Shown here: piece after piece, positions 9,645 through 19,416 of the stretch
How positions within the stretch are numbered: the first letter of the stretch is position 1
Layout of the letters: every line of letters starts with the position of its first letter
Source: Staphylococcus cohnii subsp. cohnii
Lineage (GTDB): Bacteria; Bacillota; Bacilli; Staphylococcales; Staphylococcaceae
Direction of reading: 5' to 3'
Length of the DNA: 64,000 nt
Assembly: GCF_002902365.1 (NCBI RefSeq)
Contig: NZ_PPQC01000009.1
Coordinates: forward strand, 1 to 64,000
The notes under the pieces: generated by a model
What the model was told of the DNA's origin: nothing
The model's database searches: none
What the model saw: the letters and a program-made list of their open reading frames with translations, nothing else
Made by a program: the position numbers and the translations under genes

Positions 9645-9693
9645 TTTTTTCATAAAACAATAAGTTAAAGTTACTGTAAATTATTTGCTTTAG

Positions 9694-9727
9694 CTGTCAA
9701 CAAAACTATTTTGTTGGCAGTTTTTTT
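9694..9727 (+). terminator. Terminator after the MFS gene
   Basis: CTGTCAACAAAA (9694-9705), loop CTA, TTTTGTTGGCAG (9709-9720), then seven T. The stem has one G-T pair. The same TTTGTTGGCAGTTTTTTT block occurs in the left end of the IS remnant at 43915-43935. Confidence 0.9.
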
Positions 9728-9846
9728 GTACTCATTTTAAATACGAACCCTTTAGTATCTACTTTATATATTTAACTTTGAATACTAGTTATTTCAAAGT
9801 TATTACTGGGCTTGAATAATCGTATATTTAAAGTTTATTAAAAAAA

Positions 9847-9869
9847 CCAAATGCTAGTATAGCACTTGG
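9847..9869 (-). terminator. Terminator after sarV
   Basis: CCAAATGCTA-GTA-TAGCACTTGG forms a stem with one mismatch. The A-run just before it gives a T-run on the minus strand, 57 bases past the sarV stop. Confidence 0.75.
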
Positions 9870-9925
9870 CTTATCTCTTATTTATCTCATTGTCGTTAAT
9901 GGTCATCTAATTGCAACTTTAATAA

Positions 9926-10273
9926 TTAAGCTACTTTTATGTTTTCAATTTCTTTTATAATATCATCTATTACTTTTAACTGTTCATCAGTATAATAATA
10001 GAACACTTGTCTTTCATCTGTTTCTGATCGAACTTTTGAGATCAATTCTTTTTTATAAATCTTTCTTATAATCACATCTATTTTACTAGTGTCCCATAAC
10101 ATTTCAAAATGTAAGGTATCTCTTAATTCTTTTCCACTAATTTTATTAGCTTCATAAACTTTAAACAACACTACAAATTCTTCGATAGATAGACGGTGAA
10201 CTGACTTCAACCAATGTTTTAACTGACTTAAAGCCCTCTCAGATGTAATATAAAATGATGCTTTACTTTCCAT
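9926..10273 (-). CDS. sarV: SarV, SarA-family transcriptional regulator
   Basis: A 115-residue winged-helix protein of the SarA family. The central block with [20 protein letters not shown] and the wing with [13 protein letters not shown] (the Sar DER motif) match S. aureus SarV closely, and the gene lies next to moaA as in S. aureus. SarV is known there as a regulator of autolysis and virulence genes that is itself repressed by SarA and MgrA. I start it at 10273, where AGGAGG is well spaced; the frame extends ten residues further upstream without a ribosome binding site. Confidence 0.88.
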   Translation of the reverse strand: MESKASFYITSERALSQLKHWLKSVHRLSIEEFVVLFKVYEANKISGKELRDTLHFEMLWDTSKIDVIIRKIYKKELISKVRSETDERQVFYYYTDEQLKVIDDIIKEIENIKVA

Positions 10274-10750
10274 AAATTTGGCCTCCTCATGATTTACTTT
10301 CATTGTTAGTATTGGCTTTATATAATGAATAAGCTTTTAAAATATTATATAACACTTTCTTCATTAAATATATTATTTTAAAAGAAACAGATAAATAAAT
10401 TTTACTATTGTAAAGTTTTTATATAGCTACAATTGATTATGGTAATATTTTTCTATTGTTCATTATCTTTAATCGTTAAAAAAATACTTATGTATAATAC
10501 ATTTTCATATAAAAATATCTTTCTACATTTTTGAACTCATTTCACATAAGATATGAGTTCAAATTATAATAAAAAAGAGTAGAAGATAATTCAAATTGAA
10601 TCTTTGAATTATTTCCTACTCATAATATTTTTTGAATAATCACAATAGTGATTATGATTATAAAATAATTAGTTATTTTAAATATTTAATAACTGATCGT
10701 CATACTTATGGTCAAAAGTTCAGTTTCCATAAATGCTAATAGCTAATAAA
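10274..10750. other. Intergenic stretch between moaA and sarV
   Basis: About 480 very AT-rich bases. They hold the moaA terminator at 10577-10621 and presumably the sarV promoter close to 10300-10400. I see no further open reading frame or RNA gene. Confidence 0.5.
10577..10621 (-). terminator. Terminator of the moeA-moaA operon
   Basis: GAGTAG/CTACTC outer arms and an inner AATTCAAA/TTTGAATT pair form a long stem. On the minus strand it is followed by six T. Confidence 0.8.
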
Positions 10751-11773
10751 TCAGCCACCAATATAGTTCATGTTGATTTTTTTACGTTGTCTATTGGCTA
10801 CTGTTTGCGCTGTACGTTCATCTGAATATCTATCATCACGAATATTCCATAAAGCTTTAAACTGTTCAAACAATGCCTCATCTGACACACCAGATCGCAT
10901 AAATGATTTCACATTAAACCCGTCCACGGTACTAAATAGACAACCATAAAACTTACCATCTGATGATAATCTCGCACGTGTACATGTAGAACAGAATGAT
11001 TCAGACACACTTGTAATCAGACCAAACTTAGCACCATTATCTTTATGTCGATAATATTTTGCGACTTCACCAAAATATTTGGGTTCCACAGGTTCTATAT
11101 CAAATGATGACTCTACCATTTTTAACATTTCATCTTTTGTTACAACCTTACTGAAATCCCAACCATTATCATTGCCGACGTCCATAAACTCAATAAAACG
11201 TATTTCAATATCTTTGTCTTTAAAATATTGAATCATAGGTAAAATTTGATCATCATTCACACCTTTTTGAACAACTACATTTACTTTTACATGAAAACCT
11301 ATTGAGACTGCATAATCTATTTGTTGTAAAATCGTGGAAGCTTTAATATTTCGATTGTTTATAGCTTGGAACACTTTGTCATCAATCGCATCTAAACTCA
11401 CATTAAGACGTCTTAAACCAGCATCATATAATTTTTGGCCGTGTTTTTTTAATAATAAACCATTAGTGGTTAAACCAATATCTTCTATACCATCAAGTTG
11501 GTTCAACTCATAAATTAATTTATATAAATTTCTTCTTAATAAAGGCTCTCCACCTGTAATACGTATTTTTTTGACTCCTAAACGTGTATAAACTTTAGCA
11601 ATACGTACCATTTCATCAAAAGTGAGTAATTCATCTTTGGGTAGGAAAACAAAGTCATCGCCAAATATTTCTTTTGGCATACAATAGTCACAACGAAAAT
11701 TGCAACGATCTGTAACTGACAACCTCAAATCTCGAATTGGACGTCCAAGTTTATCAGTTATTTGTTCTACCAT
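10751..11773 (-). CDS. moaA: MoaA, GTP 3',8-cyclase
   Basis: A 340-residue radical SAM enzyme that starts molybdenum cofactor synthesis by cyclising GTP, with MoaC completing cyclic pyranopterin monophosphate. The N-terminal cluster motif CNFRCDYC at about 24-31 binds the SAM-linked 4Fe-4S cluster, and the C-terminal [18 protein letters not shown] binds the second cluster that holds GTP. The chain ends in a Gly-Gly dipeptide, as MoaA proteins require. It is the last gene of the moeA-mobB-moaE-moaD-mobA-moaA operon, 12 bases after mobA. Confidence 0.96.
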   Translation of the reverse strand: MVEQITDKLGRPIRDLRLSVTDRCNFRCDYCMPKEIFGDDFVFLPKDELLTFDEMVRIAKVYTRLGVKKIRITGGEPLLRRNLYKLIYELNQLDGIEDIGLTTNGLLLKKHGQKLYDAGLRRLNVSLDAIDDKVFQAINNRNIKASTILQQIDYAVSIGFHVKVNVVVQKGVNDDQILPMIQYFKDKDIEIRFIEFMDVGNDNGWDFSKVVTKDEMLKMVESSFDIEPVEPKYFGEVAKYYRHKDNGAKFGLITSVSESFCSTCTRARLSSDGKFYGCLFSTVDGFNVKSFMRSGVSDEALFEQFKALWNIRDDRYSDERTAQTVANRQRKKINMNYIGG

Positions 11774-11785
11774 TTGATCAGCCCC

Positions 11786-12394
11786 CTATCTATTCATAAT
11801 GTCATGATGTAAATCTATTAAGTCTTGTTGATAGTTAATATTTTTGTACCAATAATCAGATGAACCAATTTCACGCACATCTAACCAATCACTTTTGACT
11901 TTTGAATAGACATTCTTAAGGCTGTAATCTCCTGATTCCAATGCTGATTCTATAAAAGATAAAGTATGCGGGCTGTAAAAAGCCATCGTTGGAATAGGCA
12001 TTCCATCTTCTTGGAAACCGGCGATATCTAGTTGATCTTCTATTAAATGTTCCACCATAAATTGATACAATTTACTTATTGCTTTTTGTGTAATCATAGG
12101 TGTATCTACAGATATGACAAAGAAAAGCGTTTCGTCTGAATGTCGTCTCATTACTGAGTAAATACCAACCAGTGGACCTTTACCTTTGTTTTTAGCATGA
12201 TCGATAACAATATTATTATGATCAAATTCATGTGCTAATGTTTCATTCGTACTAATAATTATTTCATTAAACATATTAGTAGCTTCTAAAACTTCAACGA
12301 TACGTTTGTAAAACATTTGTGTGATAATCTTTGCAAACGCTTTTGGTTTACCAAATCTTTCTGATTGTCCTCCAGCTAATATAATTGCTTTCAT
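11786..12394 (-). CDS. mobA: MobA, molybdenum cofactor guanylyltransferase
   Basis: A 202-residue nucleotidyltransferase that joins GMP to molybdopterin, giving the dinucleotide cofactor used by enzymes of the DMSO reductase type such as formate dehydrogenase. The N-terminus [20 protein letters not shown] contains the LAGGxSxRxGxxK nucleotide-binding signature, and ISVDTPM has the metal-binding Asp. I use the ATG at 12394 with GGAGGG upstream; a GTG 18 bases earlier lies inside the ribosome binding region. The gene start overlaps nothing and moaD ends eight bases before it. Confidence 0.93.
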   Translation of the reverse strand: MKAIILAGGQSERFGKPKAFAKIITQMFYKRIVEVLEATNMFNEIIISTNETLAHEFDHNNIVIDHAKNKGKGPLVGIYSVMRRHSDETLFFVISVDTPMITQKAISKLYQFMVEHLIEDQLDIAGFQEDGMPIPTMAFYSPHTLSFIESALESGDYSLKNVYSKVKSDWLDVREIGSSDYWYKNINYQQDLIDLHHDIMNR

Positions 12395-12401
12395 ATGTCT
12401 A

Positions 12402-12635
12402 TTACCCTCCACTAACTGGTGGTATCAACGCTACAGTATCATTAGACGTTACGATATCATCACCTTTGACAAATTCTTCATTAACTGCAATTTGAAACTT
12501 TTTGTTATTAATATTAGGATAACGCTCAAACAAATCTGTTACAAATTCATCAACGGTAATATCATAACTTAAGTCAATGTCTTCTGAACTTTTACCCAAA
12601 ACTTCTTTGATTTCCGCAAAGTATAATACTTTCAT
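12402..12635 (-). CDS. moaD: MoaD, molybdopterin synthase small subunit
   Basis: A 77-residue ubiquitin-fold sulfur carrier. It ends in VSGG; the terminal glycine is adenylated by MoeB and converted to a thiocarboxylate that supplies sulfur to molybdopterin synthase. It overlaps moaE by four bases, as expected for two subunits of one enzyme. Confidence 0.94.
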   Translation of the reverse strand: MKVLYFAEIKEVLGKSSEDIDLSYDITVDEFVTDLFERYPNINNKKFQIAVNEEFVKGDDIVTSNDTVALIPPVSGG

Positions 12636-13084
12636 AACTTTTCCCCTCCAACTGCATCCTCATGGCTACCATGTTGGTGACCTTGCCATTCAGCACCATC
12701 TTCCCAAATCTCTTTTTTCCAAATGGGTACTAACTCTTTAATACGTTCAATAGCATATTCGTTAGCACGATAAGCATCTTTTCTATGTGGCGATGAAACA
12801 CTTATCAATACTGCAATATCTGATATCGCTAGTGGCCCAATTCTATGCACAATAGCCGTTTTTGTCCCCGGCCACTTTTGTGAAATCTCATCACCTATTT
12901 GTGCCAACTTTTTTTCTGCCATAGGTATATAAGCTTCATACTCCAAATATTCTGTTTTGACTCCCTGTGTCCACTCACGTACATGACCTGTGAAAATAAC
13001 AACGGCGCCTTGATGTTCATTGAGCACATACTGACGATATTGTTCTGTGGCTATTGGCTCGTTTACAACCTCAAATTGTTTCAT
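12632..13084 (-). CDS. moaE: MoaE, molybdopterin synthase catalytic subunit
   Basis: A 150-residue protein that forms the synthase heterotetramer with MoaD and converts cyclic pyranopterin monophosphate to molybdopterin. Visible family marks are GAVVIFTGHVRE, the YEAYIPMAEKKL helix, HRIGPLAISDIAV and the C-terminal KKEIWEDGAEW with its catalytic lysine region. It starts directly after the mobB stop and overlaps moaD. Confidence 0.95.
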   Translation of the reverse strand: MKQFEVVNEPIATEQYRQYVLNEHQGAVVIFTGHVREWTQGVKTEYLEYEAYIPMAEKKLAQIGDEISQKWPGTKTAIVHRIGPLAISDIAVLISVSSPHRKDAYRANEYAIERIKELVPIWKKEIWEDGAEWQGHQHGSHEDAVGGEKL

Positions 13085-13570
13085 TCAATCCATTCCTTTT
13101 TCATTAACGAAAGATAATAACCATTGTTCAAATTTTTGAAGTGCTAATGGTTGTTCAATATTAATATCGTACTGAATATTTGATAATTTATTTAGCTGTT
13201 GGTAATCGGCGTCATCACGATATATCAGCACTTTATCATAATTTGCTTCTTTGAATCCTTCTACTAAAATGATGTCACTGTCTATTGTAACAGATTTATC
13301 AATGATTTCATCCAGCCTTTGTTTTTCAATTCGTGTAACTGTTTGTTGTAGATGGTGCCCTTGAACAATACTTTGATCGGCACCAGCATTAAAATGTTTC
13401 ATGTGGTCAACAGTATCCATTTGTAGTTCAATATCTGATAGATTTAAATCATGTTGCCCATGATGTTTAATCGTTGCTACGCAAAAACCATGCAATTTTA
13501 AAAATTTCACTGCATGTGTCATCAATGTCGTTTTCCCTGAATTTTTATAGCCTACAATTTGTAATATCAT
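13085..13570 (-). CDS. mobB: MobB, molybdopterin-guanine dinucleotide adapter
   Basis: A 161-residue P-loop GTP-binding protein (GYKNSGKTTL at residues 7-16, a Walker A motif) that assists MobA. The segment ILVEGFKE is the Walker B-like strand. It is not essential for cofactor synthesis in E. coli but is co-transcribed with mobA in many bacteria. It overlaps the end of moeA by four bases and abuts moaE. Confidence 0.92.
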   Translation of the reverse strand: MILQIVGYKNSGKTTLMTHAVKFLKLHGFCVATIKHHGQHDLNLSDIELQMDTVDHMKHFNAGADQSIVQGHHLQQTVTRIEKQRLDEIIDKSVTIDSDIILVEGFKEANYDKVLIYRDDADYQQLNKLSNIQYDINIEQPLALQKFEQWLLSFVNEKGMD

Positions 13571-14826
13571 AGCGTAGTGTCCACTTCGTATGTTTGCGAT
13601 TCAGTTAAAATGACATCAACTGTATGACCTTTTTGATATCCTCTTGTACCGCTTGGTAACACAATCATTGCATTGCTATGTGCAATAGCTACTACTGCAC
13701 CAGACTTATTAAATCCTGATGGTACCACTGTCATCTCTTTACCATTAAAAGTCACTGTTGCTCGAATAAATCTTGTAAATGGATTGGGCTTTTTAAAGTC
13801 TACCATAAGTGTAGCTTGTACAATTTGTGGATATATAGCTTTAGCGCCCATCATGTGCTGTATTGCAGGTTTGACGTAGAGTTCAAAGCCAGTGAAACAA
13901 GCAGATGGATTACCTGATAATCCAAATAAATATTTATTATTAGCAACAGCTACTGTAGTTACACTACCGGGGCGCATGGCAATTTTGTTAAACAACACTT
14001 GCGCATTGACCGCTTCATAAATTTGAGGCAAATAATCAAAATCACCTACAGATACACCGCCAGTAGTGATTACAATATCATGCTCAGCCATAGCTTCACG
14101 CATCACCTGAATACTACTATTCAAATCATCTTGTTGAATTTTATAAGCGTTGACTTCTAAGTGATGCTTTTTTGCTAAAGCAGTTATCATAGGACCGTTT
14201 GAATTACGAATTTTTCCTGGTTTTAAATCATCTCCAACATCCAATAATTCACTTCCTGTAGCGATAACAGCCACGCTAGGTTTTTCAAAAACCGGAACTT
14301 CTGTATAACCATATGTTGCTAAAACAGCTATTGCCCCTGGATTAACACATTGACCTTTTTCTAATAAAACATCTCCAACCTTTGTTTCTTCACCTTTTAT
14401 CGAAATATTCTCATTTGCGCTAAATGTTTTTCTTATTGTAAAATCTTGTTCACCTTCGACAGTTTGTTCAAGCATAACGATGGCATCAGCACCTTCAGGT
14501 ATTTGTGCACCTGTCATAATTCTCACGGCTTCAAATGCTCCAACTGTTTTAGTTGAAACTGATCCTGCTCCAATGTGGTCAATAACTTTAAATTTAATGC
14601 GATTGTCACCGCTTGCACCTTTTGTATCAATACTTCTTAACGCAAAACCATCATATGGTGATTTATCAAACCTTGGTATCTCATGGGTCGCTACAATATC
14701 TTCAGCTAAAATGTAATTTAAGCTTTCCGCTAAGGGTAGAGTGGTTCTATCCATAAAAATTTCTTGGTTTATCACACGTTGAATTGCTTCACTCACTGGA
14801 ATTGGGTTTCTTTTCTCTACAGGCAT
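13567..14826 (-). CDS. moeA: MoeA, molybdopterin molybdenumtransferase
   Basis: A 419-residue protein that inserts molybdate into adenylated molybdopterin. Family motifs are PRFDKSPYDGFA near residue 50, GAQIPEGADAIV near 105, the MPT-binding TGGVSVGDFD near 255 and LSGNPSACFTGFELYV near 315. The ATG at 14826 has AAGGAG ten bases upstream and gives the length of the S. aureus protein. It opens a six-gene operon running to moaA and is divergent from moaC with a 64-base gap. Confidence 0.95.
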   Translation of the reverse strand: MPVEKRNPIPVSEAIQRVINQEIFMDRTTLPLAESLNYILAEDIVATHEIPRFDKSPYDGFALRSIDTKGASGDNRIKFKVIDHIGAGSVSTKTVGAFEAVRIMTGAQIPEGADAIVMLEQTVEGEQDFTIRKTFSANENISIKGEETKVGDVLLEKGQCVNPGAIAVLATYGYTEVPVFEKPSVAVIATGSELLDVGDDLKPGKIRNSNGPMITALAKKHHLEVNAYKIQQDDLNSSIQVMREAMAEHDIVITTGGVSVGDFDYLPQIYEAVNAQVLFNKIAMRPGSVTTVAVANNKYLFGLSGNPSACFTGFELYVKPAIQHMMGAKAIYPQIVQATLMVDFKKPNPFTRFIRATVTFNGKEMTVVPSGFNKSGAVVAIAHSNAMIVLPSGTRGYQKGHTVDVILTESQTYEVDTTL

Positions 14827-14890
14827 CGCAAATCTACTCCTTATAATTAATAATTTCATGATATACTAGAACACGATTAGGAGGGATACA
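14827..14890. promoter_or_regulatory. Divergent moeA/moaC promoter region
   Basis: Only 64 bases separate the moeA and moaC starts, so both promoters and ribosome binding sites must lie here and partly overlap. There is no room for a Moco riboswitch. I did not find a clear operator. Confidence 0.5.
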
Positions 14891-15370
14891 TTGACTGAAT
14901 TTACGCATATTAACAAACAAGGGAATGCAAAAATGGTAGACGTTTCTGATAAAAACATAACAAAACGCTCAGCTACTGCGCATTCAAGTATAACGGTAAA
15001 TCCAGAGATTTATGAACAAATCGTTGATCACACTAACCAAAAAGGAAATGTACTGAATACTGCTCAAATTGCTGGTATTATGGCTGCAAAAAATACTGCT
15101 GATATTATACCAATGTGTCATCCGTTACCTTTAACTGGTATAGATATCACATTTGATTGGCAAAAAAAAGCACAAGCATTCATTTTAAATATACAGGCAA
15201 CCGTCTCTACAACTGGAAAAACTGGTGTGGAAATGGAAGCACTCACTGCCGCTTCAGCTGTAGCACTTACAGTTTATGATATGACAAAAGCGTTAGATAA
15301 AGGCATGGTCATTGGCGAAACTTACCTACTCTCAAAAACAGGCGGCAAATCCGGTGATTACAAAAGATAA
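14891..15370 (+). CDS. moaC: MoaC, cyclic pyranopterin monophosphate synthase
   Basis: A 159-residue enzyme that turns the MoaA product into cyclic pyranopterin monophosphate. The start is a TTG codon with AGGAGG seven bases upstream; [21 protein letters not shown] is the usual MoaC beginning. The active-site block [13 protein letters not shown] and the [12 protein letters not shown] helix with the DMTKA segment (catalytic Asp and Lys) are present. It is the only plus-strand gene among the moa genes and meets moaB at a shared terminator. Confidence 0.95.
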   Translation: MTEFTHINKQGNAKMVDVSDKNITKRSATAHSSITVNPEIYEQIVDHTNQKGNVLNTAQIAGIMAAKNTADIIPMCHPLPLTGIDITFDWQKKAQAFILNIQATVSTTGKTGVEMEALTAASAVALTVYDMTKALDKGMVIGETYLLSKTGGKSGDYKR

Positions 15371-15398
15371 CTGTCGTAAATATTAATATGTAAGTGAT

Positions 15399-15430
15399 AG
15401 AGTCCAACGAACATATAAACGTTGGGCTCT
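15399..15430. terminator. Bidirectional terminator between moaC and moaB
   Basis: AGAGTCCAACG (15399-15409) pairs with CGTTGGGCTCT (15420-15430) with one wobble. It lies 29 bases past moaC and three bases past the moaB stop. Confidence 0.8.
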
Positions 15431-15432
15431 AA

Positions 15433-15933
15433 TTATTTTGTAATCTCTTGAACTAAATGATTCAGTTCTGGTTTAATGAGCTTATTCAATGCTAATTTCA
15501 CTGCGCCCGTAGAGCCAGGTATACTAAAAATCAATTTATCATTTACGGTACCTGCAATTGCTCGAGATAATAGCGCACGTGTCCCAACATCTTCTGCATA
15601 ACTTAAATATCTAAATAATTCTCCAAATCCTTCGATTTCTTTAGTAATCAGACTAGATACAGCCTCTATCGTTACATCTCTTTGTGCTATACCAGTTCCA
15701 CCTGTAGTGATAATGACATCAATATCCTCTGCTAACCAATGCTTTAATTGCTCAGTAATTACAGTTTGTTCATCTTTAACAATCTTATAATGTGATTCTG
15801 TAATCGTAACGTTTAATGTTGAAAGTAACTCTTTAACTAATTTACCACCTTTATCTGTTTCATAATCTCTTGTATCAGAAACTGTTAATACTGCACATTT
15901 AATATTTCTATCAAGTTTAACATTTGTATGCAT
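15433..15933 (-). CDS. moaB: MoaB/MogA-type molybdopterin adenylyltransferase
   Basis: A 166-residue protein of the MoaB/Mog family that activates molybdopterin by adenylation before MoeA inserts the metal. Motifs are [10 protein letters not shown] near the start, the MPT-binding [17 protein letters not shown] and the [14 protein letters not shown] segment. It lies 11 bases downstream of moeB in the same direction, and AAGGAGG precedes its ATG. Confidence 0.92.
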   Translation of the reverse strand: MHTNVKLDRNIKCAVLTVSDTRDYETDKGGKLVKELLSTLNVTITESHYKIVKDEQTVITEQLKHWLAEDIDVIITTGGTGIAQRDVTIEAVSSLITKEIEGFGELFRYLSYAEDVGTRALLSRAIAGTVNDKLIFSIPGSTGAVKLALNKLIKPELNHLVQEITK

Positions 15934-15944
15934 ATTGAACCTCC

Positions 15945-16949
15945 TTAGCCAAATAATTGGTTGATTAACGTCATCGCTTGTTGTGGGTTAGTCATACCAT
16001 GAATCAATAATCTTCCGCCTTTAAAGCTAACTATTCTATGTGCTTTATATTTAAAATGTAACATGTAAGGGTTGCGTTGATATGGAATCTCTTGTCGTTG
16101 CAAAAATGTTTCCAACATTTCCTGGGAAATTTCAGGGTTTTCATATTGAACAGTATCCCTTCCACATAAAGTTGCAAATTGCCTTTGTGTTGTATTGAGA
16201 TACGGATATGTTGGTTGTGTGCCACAAGTTTTACAAGCGCTATCTTGCAATTTTTTAAATCCAAATGTAAAATGTGTGCCTTCCCAAATATCACCATAAG
16301 TAACTTTAGGTGCAATTGTTGCGCCTGTTAATATTTTCAACGCATCTTTTAATTGTAAACTGGTCGTCATAGTGACTGCTGGCTGAATGACGCCTACTGT
16401 ATCACAAGTCATATTAATAGCAGGTAGCTGTGGGATCAAACAGTTAAAACAAGGTGTTTGTTCAGGTATAAACGTCGCTTCCACATAAGTACTTTGTACA
16501 ACACCACCATAAATCCATGGTATACCAGCTTTATACGCAAAATCATTTATCAATTGTCTCGTTTCAAAATTATCAGTTGCATCTAAAATAAGTTGTACAT
16601 CTTGTGCGTTTGATTCTAAAAATAACCGATCGACATGTGCAATATGTATATGCAATCTCAAATTTTGACGTATAGCCATTAAATTGCGTTCTGCTGCAAC
16701 TACTTTTGGTAATTTATCTGCTGCATCTATTTCTGTATACATCGTTTGGCGTTGTAAATTACTATATTCAATATAATCTCTATCTACAATTGTTAGTTCA
16801 CCTACACCAGCTCTTACTAATCCTTCTGCTAGGTGTGTGCCTAAAGCTCCCATACCTATAATTAACACATGTGCATTCATAATTTTCTCTTGCCCAGATG
16901 TTCCTATATGTTTAAATAACATTTGTCTTGAAAAACGCTCTACACTCAC
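15945..16949 (-). CDS. moeB: MoeB/ThiF-family adenylyltransferase
   Basis: A 334-residue E1-like enzyme that adenylates the C-terminal glycine of MoaD so that it can accept sulfur. It has the nucleotide loop [12 protein letters not shown], the arginine finger in SNLQRQ, two Cys pairs for zinc (CFNC and CKTC) and the Cys of [10 protein letters not shown] at the catalytic position. The part after the second Cys pair is longer than in E. coli MoeB (249 aa) and does not look like a rhodanese. The start is GTG at 16949 with GAGGGGG upstream. Confidence 0.92.
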   Translation of the reverse strand: MSVERFSRQMLFKHIGTSGQEKIMNAHVLIIGMGALGTHLAEGLVRAGVGELTIVDRDYIEYSNLQRQTMYTEIDAADKLPKVVAAERNLMAIRQNLRLHIHIAHVDRLFLESNAQDVQLILDATDNFETRQLINDFAYKAGIPWIYGGVVQSTYVEATFIPEQTPCFNCLIPQLPAINMTCDTVGVIQPAVTMTTSLQLKDALKILTGATIAPKVTYGDIWEGTHFTFGFKKLQDSACKTCGTQPTYPYLNTTQRQFATLCGRDTVQYENPEISQEMLETFLQRQEIPYQRNPYMLHFKYKAHRIVSFKGGRLLIHGMTNPQQAMTLINQLFG

Positions 16950-17084
16950 TATGAACCCCCTCACTTTGCATCATTATTTTCATTATAAATCTTGACGGTC
17001 TATGTAACAACGGTTTAAATTCATTATGCGAAAATCCTATATGCCACTTTTATTCATATTAGCAATACAAAACTTAACAAAATA

Positions 17085-17137
17085 AAAGAGTAAGAACGAA
17101 ATCAAATATAGATAGTGATTTCATATTCCTACTCTTT
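17085..17137. terminator. Terminator between the MBL gene and moeB
   Basis: Outer arms AAAGAGTA and TACTCTTT with inner GAAATCA/TGATTTC pairing make a long interrupted stem in the 276-base gap upstream of moeB. The best reading is termination of the minus-strand MBL transcript. Confidence 0.65.
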
Positions 17138-17225
17138 ATCGCAAAACAGTTTCAAAAGAAATAATGATACATTTATGGTGATTACTAATACTTTGATTTT
17201 TGTCATTAAAGTCACTAATCATTAT

Positions 17226-18056
17226 TTAAATTTGAATTTTCAATCCATCAAATGCAATGGTTGATTTTAAGCCATCTTCTGCTAATTGCTCTTCTAGTTG
17301 TTTAATTTGTGTCTTTGTTAAACTTTCAGTAGCTTCAATATGGGTAAAATATGTATGCTTAGCATTAATAGCTTTAGCAATAGTCACACATTCATCAAAT
17401 GTCGCCTCTCCTAAAGCATTTAACATACCTTTTGGATGAATACGTTCATTAGTTATAGGATTAACTTCATTGCTACCAAAAGGTAAAATAGCAACATCAA
17501 CTTTTTTCAACTTCTCCGTTGGTCGAAAGTCTTTAATTTCATCTGGAATAATAAGTATACGTTTGGTATTTATAGTTAAATAAAAACCAAACGCGAATTG
17601 TTCTGCTAATTGAATCCATTCTATCGTTGTACCATCAAAACTAATTTCTGCATCATTGTCAACAATTACCAGGTTAATTACACCTAATGATTCTAAATAT
17701 TGAACATATTCCCAACGTGCAAAATATGCTTTAAAATCTTCCACTTCTTGAGTTGTAATATAAACCGTCGTCGTTTTGGACTTAGGTATTTTGTGAATAA
17801 AATCAAAATTGAGTGTTTCCCATATCCTAATCCCCATCGTGTGATCTGGATGCCAATGAGAGTAAATGCCATATTTTATATCACCAATTTTTGATTGTCT
17901 TAGTTGTTGAAATATATCTTCTGAAGTGTCGATGAGTAATTGTAAATCATGAATGAAGATACCAGGCCCTGTTCTTTTTTGTGCATCTTTATGCTGTGAA
18001 ACTGATTGATAAAGTGTTGGTATACCTCCAGAAGTTCCTAAAAATTCGATAATCAC
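17226..18056 (-). CDS. MBL-fold metallo-hydrolase (PhnP/RNase Z-like)
   Basis: A 276-residue metallo-beta-lactamase fold protein. The first metal motif is SHWHPDH at about residues 66-72, and the N-terminus IIEFLGTSGGIPT matches the LGTG-type opening of RNase Z and PhnP phosphodiesterases. A GTG start is used. It sits between modC and moeB in the molybdenum region and is transcribed in their direction, but a terminator lies on its downstream side, so a molybdenum role is only suggested by position. The substrate may be a cyclic phosphodiester. Confidence 0.8.
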   Translation of the reverse strand: MIIEFLGTSGGIPTLYQSVSQHKDAQKRTGPGIFIHDLQLLIDTSEDIFQQLRQSKIGDIKYGIYSHWHPDHTMGIRIWETLNFDFIHKIPKSKTTTVYITTQEVEDFKAYFARWEYVQYLESLGVINLVIVDNDAEISFDGTTIEWIQLAEQFAFGFYLTINTKRILIIPDEIKDFRPTEKLKKVDVAILPFGSNEVNPITNERIHPKGMLNALGEATFDECVTIAKAINAKHTYFTHIEATESLTKTQIKQLEEQLAEDGLKSTIAFDGLKIQI

Positions 18057-18127
18057 TGCATCACCCCTACTTATTTATAAATGTGATTATATTTATTACT
18101 CAACTGCACATAAACTATAACTACATA

Positions 18128-18733
18128 TCACCCTATATTAATAATTTCGTGTGCCAATATTTCAGCTTCATATTGCGAATGTGTAACAAAGATAATAGGT
18201 ATATTCCATAATTTAAAAATTCGTTTTACTAACAAAATACTTTCTTCTTTCGTTGCATCATCTAAACTAGAAAACGGCTCATCTAGTAACATCAAGTCTG
18301 GTTTAGTACTTAAAGTTCTAGCTAATGCAACACGTTGAGATTCACCACCTGATAAACGTATTGGATATTTATCTTTTAAGTGAACAATATTTAGTTGATT
18401 CATTAAATTATCTATGTGCTGAGAGTACTGTGTCATAAAAGTGATATTTTGAAACACAGTCATATTTGGAAATAATTGATAATCTTGAAATAAATAACCT
18501 ATATTGCGTTTTTGAATCTTCACATCAACATTTGAAGTAGTGTCTGTCAATATATGGTCGTTAATCTTTATAAACGCTTGATCTGGTTGTTGTAAACCAG
18601 CAAGCATATTTAAAATTGTTGTTTTCCCTATACCTGAAGGTCCTTTAATGGCATAGATTTTAGGTGTAGTGTCATCTATTTTCACATGTAATTGCGTATT
18701 ATTTAAAAGATGATTCAAAGATATATTTAGCAT
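18128..18733 (-). CDS. modC: ModC, molybdate ABC transporter ATPase
   Basis: A 201-residue ABC ATPase: Walker A GPSGIGKTT near residue 32, Q-loop in YLFQDYQLF, signature LSGGESQR, Walker B LMLLDEP and the switch His in FVTHSQYE. It lacks the C-terminal TOBE/MOP domain that binds molybdate in E. coli ModC, so it may not be feedback-inhibited by that route. It overlaps modB by one base. The operon order modA-modB-modC is standard. Confidence 0.92.
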   Translation of the reverse strand: MLNISLNHLLNNTQLHVKIDDTTPKIYAIKGPSGIGKTTILNMLAGLQQPDQAFIKINDHILTDTTSNVDVKIQKRNIGYLFQDYQLFPNMTVFQNITFMTQYSQHIDNLMNQLNIVHLKDKYPIRLSGGESQRVALARTLSTKPDLMLLDEPFSSLDDATKEESILLVKRIFKLWNIPIIFVTHSQYEAEILAHEIINIG

Positions 18734-19404
18734 TAACGAGCCTCCCGATAACCATCTTTATTCAATAAATTGATTGTACCAATTACAGTGACCGCAAATG
18801 CAACCAATACAATCACCCATAACCATGCTTGATTTTCTTTCCCTTGCTCTACTAAAAAGTATATTTCTAAAGGTAACGTGTTGGTTTTGTTGGGAATATA
18901 GCCTGCTACCATTAACGTAGCACCAAATTCTCCAATTGCCCGCGCAAAACTCATCATTACACCAGCAAGTATTGAACGCTTAGATAACGGTAAAACCAAT
19001 TTAAAAAATATTTTACTTTCACTTGCGCCCATTGTTCTTGCTGTATTCAACATCTTAGGATCTATGCTCCGAAACCCTTGTACAGTATGCTGATACATTA
19101 ACGGAAAGCTTACAATGATAGATGCAAATATGGCACCAGTTAAAGTAAATACAACTGGCAAATGTAAAAAATCGCTAAAAAACCTACCAATCACACTACG
19201 AGGTGAAAATATAATCAGTAAAATAAAACCCATCACTGTTGGAGGTAACACAATTGGTAACACAATGAAACTTTCCAAAAGTCTCGTTATAAAGCCACGA
19301 CGCTTATACAACCATCTTGATATAAAAACACCTAATATCGTAACGATAATCGTGCTGATAACCGCGACCCTCAATGATATCCAAAATGGCGTGACATCTG
19401 GCAT
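18733..19404 (-). CDS. modB: ModB, molybdate ABC transporter permease
   Basis: A 223-residue permease with five or six spans and the EAA loop with GASESKIFFKLVLPLSKRSI, which docks on ModC. SFARAIGEFGATLMVAGYIP is the strongly conserved ModB-type segment. It starts 12 bases after the modA stop and overlaps modC by one base. Confidence 0.94.
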   Translation of the reverse strand: MPDVTPFWISLRVAVISTIIVTILGVFISRWLYKRRGFITRLLESFIVLPIVLPPTVMGFILLIIFSPRSVIGRFFSDFLHLPVVFTLTGAIFASIIVSFPLMYQHTVQGFRSIDPKMLNTARTMGASESKIFFKLVLPLSKRSILAGVMMSFARAIGEFGATLMVAGYIPNKTNTLPLEIYFLVEQGKENQAWLWVIVLVAFAVTVIGTINLLNKDGYREAR

Positions 19405-19416
19405 TTTTGCTACCTC

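Noticed and set aside
12321-12572. 83-codon plus-strand frame across mobA and moaD
   Set aside because: It is antisense to two clear molybdenum cofactor genes.
14827-14890. Molybdenum cofactor riboswitch before moeA or moaC
   Set aside because: The divergent gap has only 64 bases, too short for the Moco RNA motif.
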